This document shows positions 46,730 through 55,739 of a DNA stretch of 64,000 nt, piece after piece. This DNA is from Bog-473 sp963707835. GTDB lineage: Bacteria; Actinomycetota; Acidimicrobiia; Acidimicrobiales; RAAP-2. Location of the stretch: NCBI GenBank assembly GCA_963707835.1, contig CAVPRI010000002.1, forward strand, positions 1,612,001 to 1,676,000, in the 5' to 3' direction. Below the pieces are notes generated by a model. It was not told the DNA's origin, did not search any database, and saw only the letters and a list, made by a program, of their open reading frames with translations. The position numbers and the translations under genes were made by a program. Position 1 is the stretch's first letter; every line of letters begins with the position of its first letter.

Positions 46730-47286
46730 CGCGGTGTGGCCACCCGGACAGCGTCTGGAACGGTGGGCACCCAGCCGCCGGTGGCCTGCTCACCGACCGG
46801 GATCGACGAACCCGGGCGTCGGGTGATCTCACCGGTGCGGATCTTCTCGTGCAGCGTCAAGATGGCGTGCAGCAACGTCTCGGGCGAGGGTGGGCAGCCC
46901 GGGGCGTAGACGTCCACCGGCACGATCTGGTCGACTCCCTGGACGATGGCGTAGTTGTTGAACATCCCACCCGTGGAGGCGCACACGCCCATTGAGATGA
47001 CCCACTTGGGCTCCATCATCTGGTCGTAGACCTGGCGCAGCACCGGGGCCATCTTCTGGGAGACCCGGCCGGCGACCACCATCAGGTCGGCCTGGCGCGG
47101 CGAGGCCCGGAAGACCTCCATGCCCAGACGGCTGATGTCGTAGTCGGCCGCGCCCACCGACATCATCTCGATGGCGCAGCAGGCCAGACCGAAGGTGGCG
47201 GGCCACACGCTGTTGCGCCGGGCCCACTTGACCAGGTCCTCGAGGCGACCGGTCATGAAGTTGTGCTGGAGGTCCTCGATCCCCAT
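46726..47286 (-). CDS. nuoB: NADH-quinone oxidoreductase subunit B
   Basis: Subunit holding the terminal 4Fe-4S cluster N2 next to the quinone site, 186 residues. Ligand cysteines are visible in LACCAIEMMS (tandem Cys), MGVCASTGG and YAPGCPPSPE. The length is standard with a short C-terminal tail. ATG 47286 lies 13 nt after the nuoA stop, the widest gap in the operon. Confidence 0.96.
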   Translation of the reverse strand: MGIEDLQHNFMTGRLEDLVKWARRNSVWPATFGLACCAIEMMSVGAADYDISRLGMEVFRASPRQADLMVVAGRVSQKMAPVLRQVYDQMMEPKWVISMGVCASTGGMFNNYAIVQGVDQIVPVDVYAPGCPPSPETLLHAILTLHEKIRTGEITRRPGSSIPVGEQATGGWVPTVPDAVRVATPR

Positions 47287-47299
47287 ACCTCAGGCCGCC

Positions 47300-47743
47300 T
47301 CACCCGAGGTGGGGCGGGCCGCGCTCGATGCGCGTGATGGTCGACTCCGAAGTCCGGCTCGGCATGCCCGGCTGCAGCGCCTTCGGCGGCCCCCAGGTCA
47401 GGGCCCCGTTGGCGATGAGGTAGAGAAACGACACGAAGACCACGGCGGCGAACACGATGACCTCGATGAGGCCGAACGTGGCGATCTGGTGGAACACGAC
47501 GGCCCAGGGATAGAGGAAGACGATCTCGATGTCGAAGATGATGAAGATCATGGAGACCAGGTAGAAACGCACGGGGAAGCGCTGCGGCGGCTCAACCTGG
47601 GGCACGATGCCGCACTCGTAGGGCGCCAACTTGGCCGCCGAAGGCTTCTTGCGCGGCGCCAGCAGCGCCGAGGACACCAGCGAGAATGCCGTGAAGCCCA
47701 GGCCGAGCAGCCCGAGGATGAGGATCGGGAGGTACTGGTCCAC
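47300..47743 (-). CDS. nuoA: NADH-quinone oxidoreductase subunit A
   Basis: First gene of the operon; a three-helix membrane subunit of 147 residues. It contains YECGIVP on the quinone-side loop and the conserved FYLVSMIFIIFDIEIVFLYP with membrane acidic residues. GTG 47743 is the start, with only a weak GGAT upstream. Transcription diverges from the menaquinone reductase gene. Confidence 0.94.
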   Translation of the reverse strand: MDQYLPILILGLLGLGFTAFSLVSSALLAPRKKPSAAKLAPYECGIVPQVEPPQRFPVRFYLVSMIFIIFDIEIVFLYPWAVVFHQIATFGLIEVIVFAAVVFVSFLYLIANGALTWGPPKALQPGMPSRTSESTITRIERGPPHLG

Positions 47744-47830
47744 TGTGATCCGTTTCTACCATGCAGCCCGTTCGCCAAGCACATCCACGTCGCTGGTCAG
47801 AACCACGGGTGCCAGGCCTACGATGCTGCG
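47744..47830. promoter_or_regulatory. Divergent nuo / menaquinone reductase intergenic region
   Basis: These 87 bp must hold the promoters for the 14-gene nuo operon on the minus strand and the flavoprotein gene on the plus strand. I see no convincing -35/-10 boxes or inverted repeat, so the assignment rests on position only. Confidence 0.4.
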
Positions 47831-49276
47831 GTGACGTCTCCCGACCCGACGCCAGAACCGAACCCCGCCAAGAAGGCGGCCCGAACGACCAAACGCGCTG
47901 CGAAGGCCCCGGCAAAGGCTCCGACAAGGGCCCGGGCCACCAAGGCCCCGGCGAAGAAGTCGGCGGCCGGACGTACCCCCGCCGAACATATGTACGACGC
48001 GGTCGTGATCGGTGGGGGCCCCGCAGGGTCGTCGTGCGCGTACTGGCTGGCCGACGCCGGTTGGGATGTGGTGGTCGTAGAGAAGAAGACCTTCCCCCGG
48101 GAGAAGACCTGCGGTGACGGCCTCACCCCCCGGGCCGTGCGCCAGCTGGCCGACATGGGGCTCGAAGAGTCGCTCGCCGGCTCCCACCGCTACTCGGGCC
48201 TGCGCGCCTACGGCTTCGGCCGGTGCCTCGAGATGCCGTGGCCCGAGCACCCGAACTTCCCCGGCTACGGCTACACCATCACCCGCCACGACCTCGACGG
48301 CATGGTGGCGGACCACGCCGCTCGTGCGGGAGCCACCCTCTTGCAGGGGACCGAGGTGGTCGACCCCGTGGTGGACGAGAGGGCGACGTCACTCGAGCCC
48401 CTGCCCAGCCTGACCGGGGTCACCGTGAAGGAGGGCGGCTCGGATGCGACCCGGACCATCAAGGCTCGCTATGTGGTGGTGGCAGACGGGTCGAACTCGA
48501 GGGTGGGGCGCGTGCTCGGCACGGCCCGGCGGCGGGAGCTCCCCATGGGCATGGCATTGCGCGGCTACTACCGCTCGGACCGCCACGACGACCCCTTCAT
48601 CGAGTCGCACCTCGACATCAGGGACGAGGACGGCGACGTGGTTCCGGGCTACGGCTGGATCTTCCCGATGGGCGACGGCCGGGTGAACGTGGGCGTCGGC
48701 CTCCTCTCGACCGACCGCCGGTGGAAGGGGATCAACACCTCGCACCTCATGGACACCTTCGTGCAGTTCGCACCCGGATCGTGGGGTCTCGCTCCCGAGA
48801 CCTGCCTCGGGCCGCCCACCGGTGGCAAGCTCCCGATGGGGCTCTCGGTCGGGCCACGGGCGGGCGGCAACGTGGTGGTGGCCGGCGATGCCGGCGGCGC
48901 CATCAACCCCTTCAACGGCGAGGGAATCGCCTATGCCTACGAAACCGGGCGTCTGGCCGCCGCGGCGGTCGGACGAGGGCTCTCGGGCGAGGGCACCTCG
49001 GCACTGGCCGACTACGACCGCCAGCTGACCGCGGCGTACGGATCCTACTACCGGGTCGCCCGGGCCTTCGTCCACCTCATCTCGAACCCAGAGGCCATGC
49101 GACTCATCGTCTCGATCGGCATGCACTCCGAGTTCGTCATGACCCAACTCCTGCGCATCATGTCCAACCTGATGCGCCCCGACGCTGCCGGACCCGCCGA
49201 GCTGGGCTACCGCGCCATGGAGTTCGTGGCGCGCTTCCTGCCCGACGACGTGGACCTGGACTCCCCGGCGGCCTGA
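47831..49276 (+). CDS. Geranylgeranyl reductase family flavoprotein, likely menaquinone reductase (MenJ type)
   Basis: FAD-dependent reductase, 481 residues. The Rossmann motif YDAVVIGGGPAGSSCAYWLA is near residue 58 and is followed by VVVVEKKTFPREKTCGDGLTPRAV, the family hallmark. YGWIFPMGDGRVNVGVGLL and VVVAGDAGGAINPFNGEGI complete the fold. In mycobacteria this type (MenJ) saturates one isoprene unit of menaquinone, which fits its place beside complex I. A 55-residue N-terminal extension is almost entirely Ala, Lys, Pro and Arg (KKAARTTKRAAKAPAKAP), like a histone-type tail. GTG 47831 is used. The 3' end overlaps the convergent MFS gene by 70 bp. Confidence 0.87.
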   Translation: MTSPDPTPEPNPAKKAARTTKRAAKAPAKAPTRARATKAPAKKSAAGRTPAEHMYDAVVIGGGPAGSSCAYWLADAGWDVVVVEKKTFPREKTCGDGLTPRAVRQLADMGLEESLAGSHRYSGLRAYGFGRCLEMPWPEHPNFPGYGYTITRHDLDGMVADHAARAGATLLQGTEVVDPVVDERATSLEPLPSLTGVTVKEGGSDATRTIKARYVVVADGSNSRVGRVLGTARRRELPMGMALRGYYRSDRHDDPFIESHLDIRDEDGDVVPGYGWIFPMGDGRVNVGVGLLSTDRRWKGINTSHLMDTFVQFAPGSWGLAPETCLGPPTGGKLPMGLSVGPRAGGNVVVAGDAGGAINPFNGEGIAYAYETGRLAAAAVGRGLSGEGTSALADYDRQLTAAYGSYYRVARAFVHLISNPEAMRLIVSIGMHSEFVMTQLLRIMSNLMRPDAAGPAELGYRAMEFVARFLPDDVDLDSPAA

Positions 49277-50898
49277 GCCCTCGCTGAGGGGGCGTTCCGT
49301 CCGCCCGGTGCCTCGCGTGCGGGCTCACCCCCGGCGGACGGCGGGACGGTGGGGCCGGCCCGAGACGGGAGAAGTGCAAGCACCACGAGCGCGGCAGCTG
49401 CCACCACCAAGGCGGCGATGGCCAGCCCGAGGTCCATGCCCCGCACGAACCCGTGGCGGGCCGTGGCGGCCAGCGGCTCTCCGAGACGAGCCGGGAGGCG
49501 GTCGGCGACCGCCAGCGCCCCCCCGAGGGAGCCCTCGATGAACGACGCCACCTTCGGGGGCACGGGGTGACGGGCCAGGAGCGGATCGACCGCGTCGTGG
49601 AAGCGGATGTTGAGGGCCGTCCCGAGGACGGCCACTCCCAGGGCTCCCCCGATCTGCATGGAGGTGTCGCTGGTCGCCGAGCCGACCCCGGCCTCCTCCA
49701 TCGGCAGCGAGCCCATGATCGACTCGGTCAGCGGGGCCATGGCCAGACCCACACCGAGACCGACCACCATGAACCAGGGCAGGGCCTGCAGGTAGGTGTC
49801 GTGGACCGTGGTTCCGGCCAGCAGCGCGGCCCCGACAGCGATCAGCACCATCCCGCAGGCCACGACCGGCTTGGTCCCGAGATGCCTGGCCAGGACGACG
49901 GAGGTGGGCGCGGCCACCAGCAGGATCAACGCCAGCGGGCCGATGGCCACCCCGGTGCGCAGCGGTGAGAAGCCGAGACTGAACTGCAGGTACTGGGTGA
50001 GGAGGAAGAACATGCCGAGCAGGGCGAACATCACCAGGGCCAGTGACGCGATGGCCACGCTGTAGCGGCGGTTGCCGAAGAATCGCAGGGGCAGCATGGG
50101 GTGGGTGCTGTGGCGTTCCCACAGGACGAAGCAGACCAGGAGGACTGCGGCACCGGCGAAGGCCCCCAGGATCAGCGGAGACGTCCAGCCCCGGTTGGGG
50201 GCCTCGATGATCGCCCACAGGAGGAGGCCGAATCCGGACATGGTCATCAGTGCGCCCAACGGGTCCGACCGCTGAGCCGACGGATTCCTCGAGTTGGGGA
50301 CCAGCAGGACCGTGGCCACGAAGCCGATGACCACGATGGGCACGTTGATGAGGAACACCGAGCCCCACCAGTAACGCGACAGGAGGAAGCCACCGAGGAT
50401 CGGACCGATGGCCACCCCCAGCCCGGCCGTCCCCGACCAGATTCCGATGGCCTTGGCGCGCTCGTGCGGCTCGGTGAAGGTGTTGGTCAGGATCGACAGC
50501 GTGCACGGCATGAGTGCCGCCGCCCCCACGCCCATGACCGCTCGCGCCGCGGTCAGCCGGTCAGGTGTGGCCGAGAAGGCGGCGAAGGCCGACCCCGAAC
50601 CGAAGATCACCAGCCCGGCCAGGAACACCCACTTGCGCCCGAGCCGGTCGCCTGCCGCCCCCAAGGTGAGCAGCAAGCCGGCGAACACGATGGCGTAGGC
50701 GTCGACGATCCACTGGAGCTGGCTCGACGTGGCGTGGAGGTCGCGCACGATCGAGGGCAGCGCGACGTTCAAGATGGTGGTGTCGAGGCTGATGATCAGC
50801 AACGTCACGCACAGCACCGAGAGAGTGGCCCACCGCCATGCCCCGTGCGTCCTCACGCCGGTACTGCGCCCGCGCCCGTGGCGCTCGCCGTGTTGCAC
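49207..50898 (-). CDS. DHA2-family (14-helix) MFS drug exporter
   Basis: EmrB/QacA-type proton-coupled exporter, 563 residues. Helix 1 carries LDTTILNVALPSIVRDL, the DHA2 signature (motif D1), motif A is AGDRLGRKWVFLAG, and motif C lies in GTAGLGVAIGPILGGFLLS. The last 50 residues are a hydrophilic basic tail overlapping the end of the convergent reductase gene. It sits 63 nt downstream of hemL on the same strand. The substrate is unknown; multidrug or metabolite export is typical of the family. Confidence 0.9.
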   Translation of the reverse strand: MQHGERHGRGRSTGVRTHGAWRWATLSVLCVTLLIISLDTTILNVALPSIVRDLHATSSQLQWIVDAYAIVFAGLLLTLGAAGDRLGRKWVFLAGLVIFGSGSAFAAFSATPDRLTAARAVMGVGAAALMPCTLSILTNTFTEPHERAKAIGIWSGTAGLGVAIGPILGGFLLSRYWWGSVFLINVPIVVIGFVATVLLVPNSRNPSAQRSDPLGALMTMSGFGLLLWAIIEAPNRGWTSPLILGAFAGAAVLLVCFVLWERHSTHPMLPLRFFGNRRYSVAIASLALVMFALLGMFFLLTQYLQFSLGFSPLRTGVAIGPLALILLVAAPTSVVLARHLGTKPVVACGMVLIAVGAALLAGTTVHDTYLQALPWFMVVGLGVGLAMAPLTESIMGSLPMEEAGVGSATSDTSMQIGGALGVAVLGTALNIRFHDAVDPLLARHPVPPKVASFIEGSLGGALAVADRLPARLGEPLAATARHGFVRGMDLGLAIAALVVAAAALVVLALLPSRAGPTVPPSAGGEPAREAPGGRNAPSARAQAAGESRSTSSGRKRATNSMAR

Positions 50899-50961
50899 CA
50901 GAACCAGTATGCGGCGTGCCGGCCCGGCGAACAGGGGCGATGGTCCCTCCGAGCCGGTGGT

Positions 50962-52275
50962 TCAGGCGGGCAGATCGAGGGAGGCCACCTCGGCCGCGGC
51001 CTCGGCCGCGATCTCCACCACCCGCTCCAAGACCCGGTCGTCGTGGGCCATACCGGGGAAGAGGACCTCGTAGGGTCCTGGCGCCAGGGCCACGCCGCGG
51101 CGCAGCATGGCATGGAAGAACCGGGGGTACACGCCGTTGCCCGCCAGGGCCCGGGCCGCGACGTAGTCCGACGGCGCCACGACCGGGCCAGACGAACCGG
51201 GAGCGACGAACAGGCCGACCAGCGGCCCCACGGTCGGCACCACGACCCCCAGGCCGCTGGCCACCAGGGCCGACTCGAGACCCTTGGCCAGCGTTGCCGC
51301 CCGGGATTCCAGCGCGACGTAGTCCTCCGGCACGAGGTGGGCCAGCACGGCGAGGCCGGCTGCCGTGGCCAACGGGTTCCCCGAGAGGGTGCCCGCCTGG
51401 TACACCGGGCCCTCGGGGGCCAGCTCCCGCATCAGGTCCCGCCGGCCGGCGAAGGCCCCCACCGGCAACCCACCGCCGATCACCTTGCCGAAGCACCACA
51501 GGTCGGGCGTCACCGTCGACCACGCGGTGGCGCCGCCGGGGCCGAGGCGGAATCCGGTGATCACCTCGTCGAAGATCAAGAGCGCGCCCACCGCGTCGCA
51601 CGCGGTGCGCAGGCCCTCGAGGAAGCCCGGCTGCGGGGCCACCAGGTTCATGTTGGCCGCCACGGGCTCGACGATCACGCAGGCCACCCGTTGGTCGAGC
51701 TCGGGGACCACGTTGTAGGGGACGACCTCGGTGTCGGCGACGGATCCGGCGGAGACCCCGGCTGAGCCGGGGAGGCCGAGCATGGCCACGCCACTGCCCC
51801 CCCCGGCGAGGAGCCCGTCGGAGTGGCCGTGGTAGCAGCCGTCGAACTTCACCACCCGGTCGCGGCCGGTGGCGCCGCGGGCCAGGCGCACCGCGCTCAT
51901 GGCGGCCTCGGTGCCCGACGACACCAGTCGCACCTGCTCGCAGCCGGGCACCCGCTCGCAGATGGCCTCGGCCAGGAGCACCTCTCCCGGCGTGGGGGCG
52001 CCGAACGTCGTCCCGCTCGTCACCGCCGCGGCCACGGCCGCCGTCACCGCGGGGTGCGCGTGGCCGAGCAGCACGGCACCGTAGGACTGCACCAGATCGA
52101 TGTACCGGGTCCCCTCGGCGTCCAGCACATAGGGTCCCTCGCCCGCCATCACCGTGTAGGGCACCCCGCCCACGGACGCGAACGATCGCACGGGCGAGTC
52201 GACTCCGCCGGGGATCACACGGCGTGCCCGCTCGAACCACTCGGCGTTCGTCGCCGGCCCAACCGCCTCAGCCAC
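50962..52275 (-). CDS. hemL: Glutamate-1-semialdehyde 2,1-aminomutase
   Basis: PLP enzyme converting glutamate-1-semialdehyde to 5-aminolevulinate in the C5 pathway, 437 residues. The start NAEWFERARRVIPGGVDSPVRSF, in part seen as RARRVIPGGVDSPVR, is family-specific. YGAVLLGHAHPAV, VRLVSSGTEAAMSAVRLARG (phosphate loop), LLIFDEVITGFR (Asp to pyridine N) and the PLP Lys in CFGKVIGGGLPVGAF complete it. GTG 52275 overlaps hemB by 8 nt. It is the last heme gene of the rex-linked cluster. Confidence 0.95.
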   Translation of the reverse strand: MAEAVGPATNAEWFERARRVIPGGVDSPVRSFASVGGVPYTVMAGEGPYVLDAEGTRYIDLVQSYGAVLLGHAHPAVTAAVAAAVTSGTTFGAPTPGEVLLAEAICERVPGCEQVRLVSSGTEAAMSAVRLARGATGRDRVVKFDGCYHGHSDGLLAGGGSGVAMLGLPGSAGVSAGSVADTEVVPYNVVPELDQRVACVIVEPVAANMNLVAPQPGFLEGLRTACDAVGALLIFDEVITGFRLGPGGATAWSTVTPDLWCFGKVIGGGLPVGAFAGRRDLMRELAPEGPVYQAGTLSGNPLATAAGLAVLAHLVPEDYVALESRAATLAKGLESALVASGLGVVVPTVGPLVGLFVAPGSSGPVVAPSDYVAARALAGNGVYPRFFHAMLRRGVALAPGPYEVLFPGMAHDDRVLERVVEIAAEAAAEVASLDLPA

Positions 52276-53296
52276 CCAACACCTCGGCCACCTCTGCCGC
52301 GAAGTACGTGACCACGAAGTCCGCACCGGCCCGCTTGAGCACGGTCAGCTGCTCGATCGCCACCGCCAGCCCGTCGATCCACCCCGCGGCCGCGGCCGCC
52401 ATGACCATGGAGAACTCACCGCTCACGTGGTACGCGGCCAGCGGCACGTCCACCCGGCCGCGCACGGTGGCCAACACGTCGAGCGAGGTCATGGCCGGCT
52501 TCACCATGACCATGTCGGCCCCCTCGGCCAGATCGAGTGCGATCTCGGCCAGCGCCTCCCGCGCGTTGGCCGGGTCCTGCTGGTAGGCACGCCGGTCGCC
52601 ACCGCCGGCGATGGCCACGTCGACGGCGTCGCGGAAGGGGCCGTAGAGGGCCGACGCGTACTTGGCCGCATAGGCCAGCACTGCCACCTGCTCGGCGCCC
52701 GCTCGGTCGAGGGCGGCGCGTATGGCGGCCACCTGGCCGTCCATCATTCCGCTCGGGGCCACCACGTCGGCCCCGGCCTCGGCCTGGGCGACGGCGATCC
52801 GCTGGTACAGCTCGAGCGTGGGGTCGTTGAGCACCTCGCCCGACGGGCCCAGCACGCCGCAGTGCCCGTGATCGGTGTACTCGTCGAGGCACAGGTCGGC
52901 CATGAGGACCAGCCCGTCTCCCACCGCCCCGCGCACCGCCCCCAGGGCGCGCTGCACGATGCCCTCGGGGTCGTAGGCCCCGCTTCCCAATGCGTCCTTG
53001 CGGGCGGGCACACCGAACAGGATGAGACCGGGCACACCCAGCGAGACCAGGCGCCGGGCTTCGAGCACCAGGGAGTCGAGGGAGTGCTGCACCTGGCCGG
53101 GCATCGACGCGATGGGGACCGGCGAGTCAAGGTCCTCGCGCACGAAGAGCGGGGCGACCAGGTCGTCGACCCCGAGGCGGGTCTCGGCGACCAGACGGCG
53201 CAGGACGGGCGTCCTGCGCAGCCGACGCAGGCGGCGGTCGGGCAACGGCACCGGACCCGGCACGGGTGCCCCCGCAGACGCAGCAGTCCGGGCCAT
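52268..53296 (-). CDS. hemB: Porphobilinogen synthase (delta-aminolevulinic acid dehydratase)
   Basis: Condenses two 5-aminolevulinate molecules to porphobilinogen, 342 residues. The metal-site region MADLCLDEYTDHGHCGVLG contains the Cys residues that mark zinc-dependent enzymes. The two active-site lysines are in YAAKYASALYGPFRDA and MVMVKPAMTSLDV. The N-terminus has RRLRRLRRTPVLRRLV, a usual feature of the octameric enzyme arm. ATG 53296 lies 10 nt after the cobA-hemD stop. Confidence 0.96.
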   Translation of the reverse strand: MARTAASAGAPVPGPVPLPDRRLRRLRRTPVLRRLVAETRLGVDDLVAPLFVREDLDSPVPIASMPGQVQHSLDSLVLEARRLVSLGVPGLILFGVPARKDALGSGAYDPEGIVQRALGAVRGAVGDGLVLMADLCLDEYTDHGHCGVLGPSGEVLNDPTLELYQRIAVAQAEAGADVVAPSGMMDGQVAAIRAALDRAGAEQVAVLAYAAKYASALYGPFRDAVDVAIAGGGDRRAYQQDPANAREALAEIALDLAEGADMVMVKPAMTSLDVLATVRGRVDVPLAAYHVSGEFSMVMAAAAAGWIDGLAVAIEQLTVLKRAGADFVVTYFAAEVAEVLGG

Positions 53297-53306
53297 GGGT
53301 ACCAGC

Positions 53307-54796
53307 CTACGAGCCGTCGGCGGCCCCGACGCCGAGAACGTCGACCAGCGTGGCGGCCATGCCCTCGTCCGAGGTGTCCCGGGCCTCGACCACGCCGGGT
53401 AGGCCGGCCCGATGCGCCGCGGCCGCCGTGGTCGGGCCGATGCACACGATATGGGGCGGCAGTGGGGCCGGTCCGCCGTCGGGTCCGCGCCACTCCTGCA
53501 GGGCGCGGAGCGACGAGGGCGCGGTGAGGACCAGGGCGTCCGCATCCGACACCCGCGCCACCAACCCCGGCGACGGTGCGGGACGGGGCACCGTGCGATA
53601 GGCCTCGACGCGCCGGACCTCCCACCCCTTCGCCCCCAAACCGGCCATGACCGTCCCGGGAGCCAGGTCGGCACAGGGGAACAGGACCCGACGGGAGGCC
53701 GATCCCCCGGCCACGGGGAAGGCGTCGACCAGACCCTGCGCGCTGTGGGCCGAGGGCACGAGATCAGCCTCGATCCCGGCCCGGCGGAGCGCGGCCGCGG
53801 TGGACGGCCCAACCGCGGCGACTCGCGCCGTCCCGAGGTCCCGCGCGTCGCGCAGCGCGCCCGCGAAGCGCTCGGCCGCGTTGACCGACGTCAGCACCAC
53901 CCAGGCGTGGTCGCGGACATCCGCCGCGGCGGCGCGGAGCGCGGCGCCGCCGTCGGCCGGATCGACCTGCTCGGTGAGGGAGACCTCCACCACGCCGGCA
54001 CCGGCCGCCTCGAGCGCGACGACCAGTCCGCGGGCCCTCGATCCGGTGCGCGTGAGCACCACCGTGCGCCCGCCCAGGGGTCCGGTCGGGACCGCGGCGC
54101 CGAGCGCGGCGACCGGTCCCACCACGATCACGGCAGGCGGGCCGAGTACCACGTCTGCGAGTCCCGACAGCGTGGTGCGCACGGCGCGCTGGGCCGGTGT
54201 GGTCCCGTCCTGCACCACCAGCACCGAGGTGTCGGGGCGCGACCGCCCCGCACCAGCGCCTCGGCGATGGCGCGGCGCGTGGTCATACCCATCAGGATCA
54301 CGAGCGTGCCGCCGGCCCGGGCCAACGCCTCCCAGTCGGGCGCGCCCGTCCCGGCATCGCCCACGCGTCCGGTCACGACGGTCACCGACGAAGCGACGCC
54401 CCGGTGGGTCACCGGGACCCCCAGTGCGGCCGGGACCGCGAACGCTGAGCTGACCCCGGGGACGACCTCCCAGGCGACCCCGGCCTTCGCCAGGGCGTCC
54501 ACCTCCTCGCCACCTCGACCGAAGACGAACGGGTCACCGCCCTTCAGCCGCACCACCACACGCGCCCGATGCCCGTGCTCGACCAGCAGCCGACCGATCT
54601 CGTCCTGGCGTGCCTGCTGCCCGCCGGGATCCTTGCCGACGTCGATCAACAGCGCCTCGGCCGGAGCCAGATCGAGCACGCCCGGGCTCACCAGGCGGTC
54701 GTAGAGCACGACCTCGGCCCGGGACAACAGCTCGGCACCGCGGCGCGTCAACAGGCCCGGGTCGCCTGGGCCGGCGCCCACCAGGTACACCGTCAT
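53307..54796 (-). CDS. cobA-hemD: Fused uroporphyrinogen-III C-methyltransferase / uroporphyrinogen-III synthase, frame broken once
   Basis: Bifunctional protein of about 496 residues, a fusion common in actinobacteria. The N-terminal SUMT domain shows VYLVGAGPGDPGLLTRRG, VVRLKGGDPFVFGRGGEE and PVTHRGVASSVTVVTG, the three SAM-binding signatures. The C-terminal HemD domain starts around GGRTVVLTRTGSRARGL and contains WVVLTSVNAAERF, VAAVGPSTAAALRRAGI and IVCIGPTTAAAAHRAG. The frame changes near 54232-54250, where GRAP should continue DTSVLVVQDGTTP; one missing base explains it. ATG 54796 overlaps the hemC stop (ATGA). It makes uroporphyrinogen III and can divert it to precorrin-2 for siroheme or cobalamin. 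Confidence 0.92.
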
Positions 54797-55728
54797 GGGC
54801 TGCCCGGCCCGCCGGGCGGTCGGGGAAGGTCGAAACCCTCGATCGCCGCGCCACCATCGATGAGGAGCGCTCGGCCCACCGCAGCGCCCAGGGCCTCGGG
54901 ATCCCCGCCCGTCAGGGTCTGGCGGATCACGGTCCGGCCATCGGCACTGGCCAGCAGACCCGTCACCCGCAGTCGGTCGGCGTCGACCAGCTCGGCGTGG
55001 GCACCCACGGGGACCGCGCAGCTCCCGCCGAGCGCGGCCAGCACGGCGCGCTCGGCGCGCAGGGTGCGGTGGCTGCGGACGTGGTCGATGGCCTCCAGCA
55101 GCGCCGAGGTGCCCGCGTCGTCGACCCGGCACTGGAGCGCCAGCGCGCCCTGGCCGGCCTGCGGGAGGAGATCGAGCGGGTCGAAGACGTGGTCCAGCCG
55201 GTCGCGCCACCCGAGCCGCTCCATGGCGGCGACGGCCACGACCACGGCCGAGACGCTGCCCTGGTCGGCCGCGGCCACGCGGCGGCGCATGTTGCCACGC
55301 AGGCCGGTGAAGACGAGGTCCGGGCGGAGGTAGGCCAACTGGGCCCGGCGCCGCACCGAGCCGGTGGCCACCAGGCCTCCCGGAGGGAGTCCGGCCAGAG
55401 TGCAGCCCACCAGGCCATCGCGCGCGTCGGCCCGCTCGGGCACCGCGGCCAGGGTCAGGTGCGGCGGCATGGTCGAGGGCATGTCCTTGGCCGAGTGCAC
55501 GGCCGCATCGGCCCGCCCCTCGGCCACCGCGGCCTCCACTGCGGTCACGAAGATGCCCTGCCCGCCGATCAGCTCGAGCGGCGTGGTGGCGTCGTGGTCC
55601 CCCGCCGTGCGCACCACGACCGTCTCGACCTCGAGCCCGGGGTGTGCGCGCCGGAGGAGCCCGGTGACCAGCTCCGCCTGATGCAGCGCCAGCGGGGAGC
55701 CACGGGTGGCCAGGCGGAGCGTCGCCAC
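54793..55728 (-). CDS. hemC: Hydroxymethylbilane synthase (porphobilinogen deaminase)
   Basis: Polymerises four porphobilinogens to hydroxymethylbilane, 311 residues. The N-terminus TLRLATRGSPLALHQAELV is diagnostic. VHSAKDMPSTMPPHLTLAAV, the catalytic Asp in this domain (AADAAVHSAKD region), GLRGNMRRRV and the cofactor Cys in LGGSCAVPVGAHA confirm it. GTG 55728 is chosen (TTG 55734 is possible), 11 nt after the hemA stop. Confidence 0.95.
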   Translation of the reverse strand: MATLRLATRGSPLALHQAELVTGLLRRAHPGLEVETVVVRTAGDHDATTPLELIGGQGIFVTAVEAAVAEGRADAAVHSAKDMPSTMPPHLTLAAVPERADARDGLVGCTLAGLPPGGLVATGSVRRRAQLAYLRPDLVFTGLRGNMRRRVAAADQGSVSAVVVAVAAMERLGWRDRLDHVFDPLDLLPQAGQGALALQCRVDDAGTSALLEAIDHVRSHRTLRAERAVLAALGGSCAVPVGAHAELVDADRLRVTGLLASADGRTVIRQTLTGGDPEALGAAVGRALLIDGGAAIEGFDLPRPPGGPGSP

Positions 55729-55739
55729 GACCAACCCGC

